This document shows positions 44,221-51,737 of a DNA stretch of 64,000 bases, one piece after another. The stretch is from an uncultured Sutterella sp. (GTDB lineage: Bacteria; Pseudomonadota; Gammaproteobacteria; Burkholderiales; Burkholderiaceae_F). The notes beneath the pieces are model-generated. The model did no database searches and was not told the DNA's origin. It saw only the letters and a list, made by a program, of their open reading frames with translations. The stretch lies in the NCBI GenBank assembly GCA_900767875.1, contig CAAGAT010000036.1, positions 1-64,000 of the forward strand, read 5' to 3'. The stretch's first letter is position 1. Each line of letters starts with the position of its first letter. The position numbers were made by a program, and so were the translations under genes.

Positions 44221-44715
44221 ATGAGCGTTGCCATTGCCAAACTCGTGGTGACCGTCTCGGCCAAGGATCTGGACGAGATGAACCACGTCAACAACGTCGT
44301 CTATATGCGCTGGATGGAAATGGCCGCGCGTGAGGGCAGCGCGCAGGCGGGCTGGCCCACCGAGCGGTATTTCCGCGAAGGCATCGCTGCCTGGGTCGTG
44401 CGCAAGCACTGGATCGAGTACCTGCGCGAGTGCCGCCTGGGCGACACGGTGGAGATCTACACCTGGGTGCAGGACTTTGTGGCCAACATGAGCCTGCGCC
44501 GCTACGCCATGAAGGTCAACGGTAAGCTCTGTTGCACGGCCGCCACCGAATGGGCCTTTGTGGATCTGAAAACCCGGCGCTTGGGCCAAGTGCCCGAGGC
44601 GGTGACCTCGGCCTTCGAACTCGTGCCCGAGGGCGACGAGCGGCTCAAGGCCCTGGGGATCGCCCGGCCGGTACGGTACCTGCCCACGGCCATGCGCACG
44701 GCGCACGAGGCCTGA
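44221..44715 (+). CDS. Hotdog-fold acyl-CoA thioesterase (YbgC/FadM type)
   Basis: A 164-residue 4-hydroxybenzoyl-CoA-thioesterase-family protein. DEMNHVNNVVYMRWME near the start is the active-site block with Asp/His/Asn positions, and KHWIEYLRECRLGDTVEIYTWV follows. ATG at 44221 is ten bases from AAGGAG; an in-frame TTG at 44212 is too close. Next to plsC, it may clear acyl-CoA or edit acyl pools; the substrate is unknown. Confidence 0.88.
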   Translation: MSVAIAKLVVTVSAKDLDEMNHVNNVVYMRWMEMAAREGSAQAGWPTERYFREGIAAWVVRKHWIEYLRECRLGDTVEIYTWVQDFVANMSLRRYAMKVNGKLCCTAATEWAFVDLKTRRLGQVPEAVTSAFELVPEGDERLKALGIARPVRYLPTAMRTAHEA

Positions 44716-44778
44716 TGCGCGCGGGCCACACCCGCCGACATTTTCAATGGTTTGGCCCTCGGGCGGCGTCTTTTTTCG

Positions 44779-44787
44779 TGAGATAAT
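44779..44787 (+). promoter_or_regulatory. Possible extended -10 promoter of the mla operon
   Basis: TGAGATAAT (44779-44787) is an extended -10 (TG, one base, GATAAT) about 70 bases before the mlaF ATG. No -35 match is seen at the proper distance, which extended -10 promoters may tolerate. A T-run (44771-44776) just upstream may instead belong to a terminator after the thioesterase gene. Confidence 0.45.
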
Positions 44788-44854
44788 CCGAGCGTATCCG
44801 CGGTCATGAACGAAAGTTCAGGGGCGGTTGCGCTCCATCGTTTTCTCTTTTGCT

Positions 44855-45664
44855 ATGTCTTTATCCGATCCTTTTCTGAGTATTGAGGACGTTACCTTCA
44901 GCTACGGCAACGGGCGCGTGATCCTCAACGACGTGACGCTCACCTTCGGGCGCGGTCAGGTCGTGGCGATCATGGGCGGGTCGGGCATGGGAAAAACGAC
45001 CCTTTTAAAGCTCATCGGCGGCCTGATCCGTCCGCAAAAGGGCAGGATCCTGTTTGACGGCACCGACATTGCGCAGGCCGACGCCAAGACGCTCTTTCGC
45101 GTGCGCCGCAAGATGGGCATGCTCTTTCAGTTCGGAGCGCTTTTCACCGACATGTCTGTGTTTGAAAACGTGGCTTTCCCCTTGCGGGAACAAACGCAGT
45201 TTGACGACGAGATGATCCGCGACCTCGTGTTGATGAAGCTCGATGCGGTCGGGCTGCGTGGGGCGGCTGAGCTCATGCCGAGCGCCATTTCGGGCGGCAT
45301 GGCCCGCCGTGTGGCCCTGGCGCGCGCCATTGCCCTCGATCCCGAGCTCATCATGTACGACGAGCCCTTCGCGGGTCTTGATCCCATCTCGATGGGCATC
45401 ACGGCGCAGTTGATCCGCAAGCTCACCGACGCGCTGCAGGCCACGGCCATCGTCGTGACGCACGACGTGGCCGAGACCTTTGCGATCGCCGACTACGTCT
45501 ATATGGTCAACGCCGGCCGCATCGCCGCGCACGGCACGCCCGAAAAGCTCACGGCCTCGACCGATCCGTACGTGCGCCAGTTTCTCAAGGGCGAGCCCGA
45601 CGGCCCGGTGGCCTTCCATTACCCGGCCCGAAGCGTCGGGGAAGAATTCGGAGTGCGCTCATGA
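44855..45664 (+). CDS. mlaF: Phospholipid transport ATPase MlaF
   Basis: MlaF is the ATPase of the MlaFEDB complex that keeps outer-membrane lipid asymmetry. The 269 residues show Walker A MGGSGMGKTTLL (the MlaF form), Q-loop, signature ISGGMARRVALARA and Walker B ELIMYDEPFAGLDP. ATG at 44855 lacks a ribosome binding site; an in-frame TTG at 44828 following GGGGCGG is an alternative that would add nine residues. It overlaps mlaE by ATGA. Confidence 0.95.
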   Translation: MSLSDPFLSIEDVTFSYGNGRVILNDVTLTFGRGQVVAIMGGSGMGKTTLLKLIGGLIRPQKGRILFDGTDIAQADAKTLFRVRRKMGMLFQFGALFTDMSVFENVAFPLREQTQFDDEMIRDLVLMKLDAVGLRGAAELMPSAISGGMARRVALARAIALDPELIMYDEPFAGLDPISMGITAQLIRKLTDALQATAIVVTHDVAETFAIADYVYMVNAGRIAAHGTPEKLTASTDPYVRQFLKGEPDGPVAFHYPARSVGEEFGVRS

Positions 45665-46446
45665 GTGCGTTGACGGACTTTTTCTGCTGGCTCGGCCGCT
45701 ACAGCATTCTGCAGATTCGGGCGATCGGCAAGCTCACGCTCTTTTCGCTGCAGGTTTTCCGCAATCTGCCCGGCGCGCTGGCGCGCTTTTATCTGATTGC
45801 GCAGCAGACGCACTTCATCGGCAACTATTCGCTGTCGATCATCACCGTCTCGGGCCTTTTCGTGGGTTTCGTGCTCGGGCTGCAGGGTTACTACACGCTG
45901 GTGCGTTACGGCAGCGAGCAGGCGCTGGGCGTGCTGGTGGCCCTCTCGCTCATGCGAGAGCTCGGGCCCGTGGTGGCCGCGCTGTTGTTTGCCGGCCGGG
46001 CGGGGACGTCGCTGACGGCCGAAATCGGCCTCATGCGCTCGGGCGAGCAGCTGGCGGCCATGGAAATGATGGGCGTCGATCCGATCCGCCGCATCGTCGT
46101 GCCGCGCTTTCTGGGCACGGTCATTTCGATGCCGGTGCTGGCGATGATCTTTTCGGCCGTGGGCATCGTGGGTGCCTGGATCGTGGGTGTGGGCCTGATC
46201 GGCACCGACAACGGCGCGTTCTGGTCGCAGATGCAGGACGGCGTGGACTTTTTCTCGGACGTGCTCAACGGCGTGTTCAAGAGCTTTATTTTCGGCATTG
46301 CGGTCGGTCTGATCGCACTCTTTCAAGGCTACATTGCCCGTCCCACGCCCGAGGGCGTCTCGCAGGCCACGACCCGCACCGTCGTGGTGAGCTCGCTTTT
46401 GGTCCTGGGGCTGGACTTCATCATGACGGCCTTTATGTTCTCCTGA
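45661..46446 (+). CDS. mlaE: Phospholipid transport permease MlaE
   Basis: The inner-membrane permease of the Mla system, 261 residues with about five hydrophobic segments. The block MRELGPVVAALLFAGRAGTS followed by AEIGLMRSGEQLAAMEMMGVDP is the MlaE signature that contacts MlaF. Translation is coupled to mlaF. Confidence 0.95.
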   Translation: MSALTDFFCWLGRYSILQIRAIGKLTLFSLQVFRNLPGALARFYLIAQQTHFIGNYSLSIITVSGLFVGFVLGLQGYYTLVRYGSEQALGVLVALSLMRELGPVVAALLFAGRAGTSLTAEIGLMRSGEQLAAMEMMGVDPIRRIVVPRFLGTVISMPVLAMIFSAVGIVGAWIVGVGLIGTDNGAFWSQMQDGVDFFSDVLNGVFKSFIFGIAVGLIALFQGYIARPTPEGVSQATTRTVVVSSLLVLGLDFIMTAFMFS

Positions 46447-46484
46447 TGAAAAGGCGTTTCTGAGCGAAATTTGGTGAAAAAACT

Positions 46485-46961
46485 ATGCAACGCAGAACAT
46501 TGGAATTTTGTGTGGGGCTCTTTGTGCTGATGGGCTTTGTGGCCCTGCTCTTCGTGTCGCTGCAGGCGGCCAATCTGGGCAACTTCAGCTTCAACGCCAA
46601 GACCTACGAACTCAACGCCAACTTCGACAACATCGGCGGCCTCAAGCCGCGCGCGCCCGTCAAGAGCGCCGGCGTGGTCGTCGGCCGCGTCAAGGCCATC
46701 AACTTTGACCCGACCACCTTCCAGGCCCATGTGCTCCTCAATATCGATTCGGCCTACCAATTCCCCGAAGACAGCTCGGCGCAGATTCTCACGGCCGGCC
46801 TTTTGGGTGAACAGTACGTGGGCATTTCCGCGGGCGGCGCCGACGGCAACATGCAGCCCGGCGCACGCTTTGAGCAGACGCAGTCGGCCGTGGTGCTCGA
46901 AAACCTCATCAGCCAGTTCATGCTGCAGTTTGCCGAAAAGGGGTCCTCGGACGGCAAGTAA
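46485..46961 (+). CDS. mlaD: MCE-domain protein MlaD
   Basis: MlaD forms a periplasmic hexameric ring that carries lipid through its pore. The 158 residues have an N-terminal membrane helix (about 7-27) and one MCE domain (about 38-118, ANFDNIGGLKPRAPVKSAGV, then LTAGLLGEQYVGI). C-terminal residues (LENLISQFMLQF) form the hydrophobic pore-lining helix. Typical length for proteobacteria. Confidence 0.95.
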   Translation: MQRRTLEFCVGLFVLMGFVALLFVSLQAANLGNFSFNAKTYELNANFDNIGGLKPRAPVKSAGVVVGRVKAINFDPTTFQAHVLLNIDSAYQFPEDSSAQILTAGLLGEQYVGISAGGADGNMQPGARFEQTQSAVVLENLISQFMLQFAEKGSSDGK

Positions 46962-46987
46962 TCCGACTTTTGACCAGATAAAAAGAA

Positions 46988-47764
46988 ATGAAAACCCTCA
47001 GCAAGATTCTTCTGACGATGAGTGCGGCCGCCGCGCTTTCGGGCTGCGTGACGGTGCCCGACAACGCCGGCCAGGATCCGTCCGACCCCTGGGAAAAGGT
47101 CAACCGCAACACCTTCGCCTTTAATCAGAAGGTGGACACCTATGTGCTCACGCCCGTGGCCAAGGGCTACGAATTCGTGGTGCCCGAATACGCCCGCGAG
47201 CGCATCGGCAACTTTTACGTCAACCTCGGCGAGCCGGCCAACGTGATGAACAACGCCCTGCAGGGCAAGGGAGAGGGCGCTTTGGTGAGCCTCTTTCGCC
47301 TCATGATCAACACGACGTTGGGCCTCGGCGGCATGTTTGACGTGGCGGGCACCGCCGGCAATCAGCCCGTGCGTCGCGAGGACTTCGGCCAGACGCTGGC
47401 CGTCTGGGGTGTGGGCAACGGCCCGTATTTCGTCATTCCGTTCCTCGGGCCCTCGACCGTGCGCGACACGGCCGGTCTGGGCGTCGACTACGTGAGCGCG
47501 CCGCAGACTTGGCTCGACGGCGGCTGGGCCGAATGGGGCGCCTGGGGCGTGGAGGCGGTGGATTTTCGCCTGCGCATGATGCCGGCCACGGATGTTCTCA
47601 AGGGCGCGGTCGATCCCTATCTGATGGCGCGAGAGGCCTATCTGTCCTCGCGTCGCAATGCGATTTACGACGGCAATCCGCCGATGGATTTCCCGCCGGA
47701 CGAATTTGAAGACGAGGACAGCGCCGAGGCGGGCGATCAGCCCGCCGATGGCGCAAAGGAGTAA
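46988..47764 (+). CDS. mlaA: Outer-membrane lipoprotein MlaA (VacJ)
   Basis: MlaA extracts mislocalised phospholipid from the outer leaflet. The 258 residues have a lipoprotein signal with lipobox LSGC (Cys20), then the family blocks DPWEKVNRNTFAFNQKVD, FYVNLGEPANVMNNALQGKG, GLGGMFDVAGTAG and FVIPFLGPSTVRDTAG. The acidic C-terminus is non-conserved. In E. coli mlaA is unlinked; here it lies between mlaD and mlaC, the arrangement found in other betaproteobacteria. Confidence 0.95.
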   Translation: MKTLSKILLTMSAAAALSGCVTVPDNAGQDPSDPWEKVNRNTFAFNQKVDTYVLTPVAKGYEFVVPEYARERIGNFYVNLGEPANVMNNALQGKGEGALVSLFRLMINTTLGLGGMFDVAGTAGNQPVRREDFGQTLAVWGVGNGPYFVIPFLGPSTVRDTAGLGVDYVSAPQTWLDGGWAEWGAWGVEAVDFRLRMMPATDVLKGAVDPYLMAREAYLSSRRNAIYDGNPPMDFPPDEFEDEDSAEAGDQPADGAKE

Positions 47765-47770
47765 GGAGCC

Positions 47771-48433
47771 ATGCTCAACCGGATCATTGGACGCCGCGCT
47801 CTGCTGACGGCCTGCGCGGCCGCCGTCCTGACGGCCGCCGTGCCCTTTGCGGGTGCCCGGGCCGCCGCCCCCGACCCCAAGGGCTCGCCCGACGAGTGGA
47901 TTGTGGCGCTCTCCAACAAGGTGCTCGGCGACATCCGCGGCGACGCCAAGCTCAACCAGGCCGATTTGACCACCGTGCGCCGCTACGTCAACGATCAGAT
48001 CATGCCGGTCATCGACTTTGAGCGCATGACCCGCACGGCCGTCGGTCCCAAGTGGCGTCAGGCAAGCAAAGAGCAGCGCACCGAGCTCATGGATCTGTTC
48101 CGCGAGCAGCTCATCCGTGTGTACTCCGGCGCCCTGGCCACCATCAAGGATCAGACCGTCAAGCTCGCGCCCAACCGCGTCAAGCCCACGGCCACCGACG
48201 CCATCGTGCGCACCCTGCTGGTCGCGCCGGGCAAGCCCGACATCCGCATGAACTATCGCCTTAAGAAGATCAAGAGCGAGTGGCGCATCATCGACGTCGA
48301 TGTCGAAGGCATCTGGGTCGTGGACAACTATCGCACGCAGTTTTCGAGCGTGGCCAATCAGTCGGGCATTGAAGGCCTGATCAAGACCCTGCGCGAAAAG
48401 AACGAGCAGGCGGCCAAAGATGCGGGTCAGTGA
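47771..48433 (+). CDS. mlaC: Periplasmic phospholipid carrier MlaC
   Basis: MlaC shuttles lipid between MlaA and MlaFEDB. The 220-residue product has a signal peptide whose start, GRRALLTACAAAVLTAAV, contains a twin arginine, so Tat export is possible, with cleavage near ARAA. The mature part shows PVIDFERMTRTAVGPKWRQA and MNYRLKKIKSEWRIIDVDVEG, typical of the family. Its end overlaps mlaB by 14 bases. Confidence 0.94.
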   Translation: MLNRIIGRRALLTACAAAVLTAAVPFAGARAAAPDPKGSPDEWIVALSNKVLGDIRGDAKLNQADLTTVRRYVNDQIMPVIDFERMTRTAVGPKWRQASKEQRTELMDLFREQLIRVYSGALATIKDQTVKLAPNRVKPTATDAIVRTLLVAPGKPDIRMNYRLKKIKSEWRIIDVDVEGIWVVDNYRTQFSSVANQSGIEGLIKTLREKNEQAAKDAGQ

Positions 48434-48689
48434 GCAAAAGATTTCCCGCGGCAACGCCGTGGCCGTCAAGGCGTCGGTGCTTGAGGCGGCCCGCGCCGGT
48501 GACGACACGCTCGATCTGAGCGGCGTCACCAGTGTGGACTCGACCTCGGTGTCGATCCTGATGTCTTGGGTGCGCGAGCTACAACACGCCGGCCGCACGC
48601 CGCGCGTGCTCGGGGTGCCCGAGAAGATGCGCTCCCTGATGAAGCTTTACGGGGTCGAGCATCTGCTTGAGCCCTTCTTCGTGGCCTGA
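48420..48689 (+). CDS. mlaB: STAS-domain protein MlaB
   Basis: MlaB binds MlaF and is needed for its activity. The 89-residue STAS domain includes DLSGVTSVDSTSVSILMSWV, the conserved loop next to the regulatory Ser/Thr. It starts inside mlaC. It closes the mlaFEDACB set, so the whole pathway is encoded together. Confidence 0.9.
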   Translation: MRVSEQKISRGNAVAVKASVLEAARAGDDTLDLSGVTSVDSTSVSILMSWVRELQHAGRTPRVLGVPEKMRSLMKLYGVEHLLEPFFVA

Positions 48690-48742
48690 GAGGGCTCGGG
48701 CGGGGGAGAAAAACGGGGGCCATATATTTGTCGGCAAGGCTC

Positions 48743-48771
48743 TTGACAAATCAAAAAAGACCTGAAATAAT
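48743..48771 (+). promoter_or_regulatory. Promoter of tRNA-Met
   Basis: -35 TTGACA (48743-48748), a 17-base spacer and -10 AATAAT (48766-48771), followed by a CCCCC discriminator as in stable-RNA promoters under stringent control. The tRNA begins 12 bases after the -10. Confidence 0.85.
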
Positions 48772-48782
48772 CCCCCTTTCTC

Positions 48783-48859
48783 GGCGCATTAGCTCAGTCG
48801 GTTAGAGCAGAGGAATCATAATCCTTGTGTCCGCGGTTCGAGTCCGTGATGCGCCACCA
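48783..48859 (+). tRNA. tRNA-Met (CAT)
   Basis: A 77-base cloverleaf. Acceptor GGCGCAT pairs with ATGCGCC; D arm GCTC/GAGC; anticodon loop ATCATAA with CAT; T loop TTCGAGT; encoded CCA end. The overall form fits elongator tRNA-Met; CAT could in principle be the lysidine-modified Ile tRNA, but the anticodon stem GAGGA/TCCTT favours Met. Confidence 0.9.
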
Positions 48860-48896
48860 GATTCTTCCGGATCGTTTGCTAAGGAACGGTTCAGGA

Positions 48897-48940
48897 AAAA
48901 AAGCCGCAATCCCTGCATAATACGGGCTTGCGGCTTTTTT
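48897..48940. terminator. Terminator after tRNA-Met
   Basis: AAAAAAGCCGCAA (48897-48909) and TTGCGGCTTTTTT (48928-48940) form a perfect 13-bp stem; inner CCC/GGG pairs are possible. T-runs exist on both strands. Confidence 0.9.
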
Positions 48941-48986
48941 GCATTTTGTCTTCGTCGCGGCCGCCGACGCTACGGGAGAGCAGTCA

Positions 48987-49358
48987 ATGGCCGATCATGA
49001 AGTGGTGTCCGATCAGTTGCCCGATCACGATGTGTCGGGCGTGCTTGCGGCGGTGGCCGACGTCATCGAATCGCGCAAGGGCGCCGATGCGCAGACGAGC
49101 TACGTGGCCAAACTCTTTTCCAAGGCACCCGACGGCGTTTTGAAGAAAATCGGCGAGGAGGCGGTCGAATGCGTGATGGCCGCCAAAGATGAAAGCCGCA
49201 AGGATATCATTTACGAAACGGCGGACCTGTGGTTTCACAGCCTCGTGATGCTGGCGCAGTACGGTCTGCGTCCCGAGCATGTGCTGGCCGAACTCGAACG
49301 CCGCGAAGGCCTGAGCGGGCTGGAGGAAAAGCGCCTGCGCTCGGCCTCGTCCAAGTAA
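48987..49358 (+). CDS. hisE: Phosphoribosyl-ATP pyrophosphatase
   Basis: HisE removes pyrophosphate from phosphoribosyl-ATP, step two of histidine synthesis. The 123 residues carry the MazG-like motif [20 protein letters not shown], then [17 protein letters not shown] at 48987 with GGGAGAG upstream is preferred over an earlier TTG. No other his gene is in the window on either side, but hisE-hinT-tatABC is an old order in betaproteobacteria. Confidence 0.94.
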   Translation: MADHEVVSDQLPDHDVSGVLAAVADVIESRKGADAQTSYVAKLFSKAPDGVLKKIGEEAVECVMAAKDESRKDIIYETADLWFHSLVMLAQYGLRPEHVLAELERREGLSGLEEKRLRSASSK

Positions 49359-49370
49359 GGGAGAAAAGCT

Positions 49371-49700
49371 ATGGACTGCATTTTCTGCAAAATCGCACAC
49401 CGCGAAATCGGCACGCCCCTCATTTATGAAGACGACGACGTGGTGGCCTTCAACGACATCAATCCCAAGGCCCCCATTCATTTTCTGATCATCCCCAAAA
49501 AGCATATCGTTTCCCTGGCCGAAGCCGGCGCCGAAGACGCCGCCCTTCTCGGTAAAATGATCAATCTCGTGCCCGTCCTTGCCAAGAAGATGGGCTGCAC
49601 GGGCGGTTTCCGCACCGTGATCAACACCGGCCGGGACGGCGGTCAGGAAGTTCCCCACCTTCACATCCACGTGCTGGGCGGTCCCCAGCCGTGGAAGTAA
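49371..49700 (+). CDS. hinT: HIT-family nucleotide hydrolase
   Basis: A 109-residue HinT-type phosphoramidase. It begins CIFCKIAHREIGTPLIYEDD and ends with the catalytic histidine triad HLHIHVLGG. The first Cys pair matches the zinc-binding CxxC of HIT proteins, though downstream ligands were not checked. It starts 12 bases after hisE. Confidence 0.93.
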   Translation: MDCIFCKIAHREIGTPLIYEDDDVVAFNDINPKAPIHFLIIPKKHIVSLAEAGAEDAALLGKMINLVPVLAKKMGCTGGFRTVINTGRDGGQEVPHLHIHVLGGPQPWK

Positions 49701-49762
49701 GCGCCCCAATCGGGCACAATTCGCAAACCGAATTCTTTCGAAAACATTAGGAGTTATTCAAA

Positions 49763-50026
49763 ATGGGTTCCCTTTCGATTTGGCACTGGCTCATCGTTCT
49801 GGTCATCGTCGTGCTCGTGTTCGGCACCGGCAAGCTCAAGAATATGGGCAAGGATCTGGGCGGCGCCATCAAGGGCTTTAAGGAAGGCATGAAGGAAGGC
49901 GACGGTGCCGACCCGAAGGCCGCCGGCGCCGCTCCCAAGCAGGTTGCCGCCGAAAAGGCCGCCGAAAAGCCCGCTGCCGCCGCCGAGACGATCGACGTCA
50001 AGGCCACGGAAAAGAAGGACGCCTAA
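49763..50026 (+). CDS. tatA: Twin-arginine translocase subunit TatA
   Basis: TatA oligomerises to form the pore for folded proteins. The 87 residues have one membrane helix (about 6-22), the [14 protein letters not shown] hinge, an amphipathic helix, and an Ala/Lys-rich tail. Likely clients in this window are the DUF362 protein at 20154 and possibly MlaC. Confidence 0.95.
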   Translation: MGSLSIWHWLIVLVIVVLVFGTGKLKNMGKDLGGAIKGFKEGMKEGDGADPKAAGAAPKQVAAEKAAEKPAAAAETIDVKATEKKDA

Positions 50027-50184
50027 TCGGCGCTCCGGCCTCGGCCGCCCGTGAGGTCGGCCGACTGCCTCCGAACGAGTGCGTGTCCGGAGCCGGATTG
50101 TCCCCGGCCCCGGTCTCCTGTTGTTTGTAGACTGCGTTCGGCCCCCCGCACGGGCCCGAGCGGTCTCTTATCGGAAACGACACA

Positions 50185-50853
50185 ATGTTTGATTTCGGAT
50201 TTTCCGAGTTAATGCTGATTGGTGCGGTTGCGCTGGTCGTTTTGGGGCCCGAGCGTCTGCCGGTGGTGGCGCGCACGGCCGGCCAGTGGCTCGGCAAGGC
50301 GCAGCGTATGGTGCAGCAGGTCAAAAACGACATCGAGCGCGAAGCCGAGCTCTCCGAACTCAAGAAGATTCAGGAGCAGGCCAAGGGCATGGCCGACGAT
50401 CTCAACAAGACCGTCCAGGGCCAGGTCGATCAGATCAACTCCGAAGTCAAGGATTTTGAAAAGTCGGTCAATTCCGCCGGCGACGATCTGTCGGCCGGTT
50501 TCGACAAGGTCGCCAAGGAAGGCTTCGGCGACAAGCCCAAGCTCGAGACCGACGCCTCCTCGACGAGCGTGGGCGAAGTGTCGACCACGGCCGCCACGGA
50601 CGCCGAAGGCGGCAGCACGGCCGACGACTTTTACGGCTGGTACGCCGATCAGGCCGGCAGCTACATGGACGAAGACGAGAGCAACAGCAAGCTCTTCGAA
50701 AAGCGCTACAAGGCCGGCCCCTCGATTGATGAGCTCGCCGAACAGATCGAGCGTCTCAAGGCCGAGTTGGGCGATCGATCGCCGCAGCTTGGCGGCAACA
50801 ACCGGCGTTATGCCATGCGTGCACGCTCCAACCGCGTGCGTATCTACCGCTGA
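50185..50853 (+). CDS. tatB: Twin-arginine translocase subunit TatB
   Basis: TatB works with TatC in the signal-peptide receptor. MFDFGFSELMLIGAVALVVLGPERLP at the start is diagnostic (membrane helix with conserved Glu). The 222 residues include a long charged helix (about 40-105) and an extended C-terminus richer in Ser/Asp. A 158-base gap, GC-rich and hairpin-prone, separates it from tatA. Confidence 0.94.
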   Translation: MFDFGFSELMLIGAVALVVLGPERLPVVARTAGQWLGKAQRMVQQVKNDIEREAELSELKKIQEQAKGMADDLNKTVQGQVDQINSEVKDFEKSVNSAGDDLSAGFDKVAKEGFGDKPKLETDASSTSVGEVSTTAATDAEGGSTADDFYGWYADQAGSYMDEDESNSKLFEKRYKAGPSIDELAEQIERLKAELGDRSPQLGGNNRRYAMRARSNRVRIYR

Positions 50854-50869
50854 CGGATATCTCTAAAAG

Positions 50870-51685
50870 ATGGCTCAGGAAACTCAACGCATCGAAGGAC
50901 CGGAAGATCCGGCCAACGAGCAGCCGCTGGTCTCTCACCTCATTGAGCTGCGCAATCGTACGGTGCGCGCGGCCCTGGCGGTGCTGATCGTCTTCGGCTG
51001 CCTGTCGCCCTTCATGAAGCAGATCTTCGACTACCTGTCGCAGCCGCTGATGGTGGCGTTGCCGCAGGGCGTCAAGCTCTTGGCCACGGGCGTGGTGGCG
51101 CCCTTCATGGTGCCGCTGAAGGTGACGCTCTTTGTGGCGTTCGTCATCGCGCTGCCCATCGTGCTCTATCAGATGTGGGCCTACATTGCGCCGGCGCTGT
51201 ACCGCAGCGAAAAGCGCCTGGTGCTGCCCATCATCATCTCGGGCGTGTCGATGTTCGGCGTGGGCATGGCATACTGCTACTTCGTCGTCTTCGGGATGGT
51301 CTTTAAGTTCATCGCGGGTTTCTCGCCCGATTCCGTGAACTTCGCGCCGGACATCGACAGCTACTTCAGCTTCGTGCTGCGCATGTTCTTTGCCTTCGGC
51401 ATCACCTTTGAAGTGCCCATCCTCGTGATCGTGCTCAACCGCCTCGGGATGGCGTCGGTCAAAAAGCTCACCCAGGTGCGCCCCTACGTGATCGTGGGCG
51501 CCTTCGTGGTGGCGGCCATCTTTACGCCGCCCGACGTGCTCTCGCAGTTGCTGCTGGCGCTGCCGCTGGTGATCCTCTACGAAGCGGGCATCATCTGCGT
51601 GCGCATCTTCGGTAAGCGCGACGAGGCGCCCGCCGACGACGGCGACAACGAGGACAAGGAAAAAAAGGAAGGGCAAAACGCCTGA
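50870..51685 (+). CDS. tatC: Twin-arginine translocase subunit TatC
   Basis: TatC is the six-helix receptor for twin-arginine signals. The 271 residues include PLVSHLIELRNRTVRA (conserved Glu for signal binding), FVIALPIVLYQMWAYIAPALY and FGITFEVPI. The C-terminus is an acidic-lysine tail (DDGDNEDKEKKEGQNA). It follows tatB by 16 bases. Confidence 0.96.
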   Translation: MAQETQRIEGPEDPANEQPLVSHLIELRNRTVRAALAVLIVFGCLSPFMKQIFDYLSQPLMVALPQGVKLLATGVVAPFMVPLKVTLFVAFVIALPIVLYQMWAYIAPALYRSEKRLVLPIIISGVSMFGVGMAYCYFVVFGMVFKFIAGFSPDSVNFAPDIDSYFSFVLRMFFAFGITFEVPILVIVLNRLGMASVKKLTQVRPYVIVGAFVVAAIFTPPDVLSQLLLALPLVILYEAGIICVRIFGKRDEAPADDGDNEDKEKKEGQNA

Positions 51686-51704
51686 CCGCTTCTGCTGAAG
51701 TCAG

Positions 51705-51737
51705 AACCCCGGACGAGATCAGCCGCCCGGGGTTTTT
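51705..51737 (+). terminator. Intrinsic terminator after tatC
   Basis: AACCCCGG (51705-51712) pairs with CCGGGGTT (51727-51734) followed by TTTTT in total (51733-51737). It touches the stop codon of the converging MMPL gene. Confidence 0.82.
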
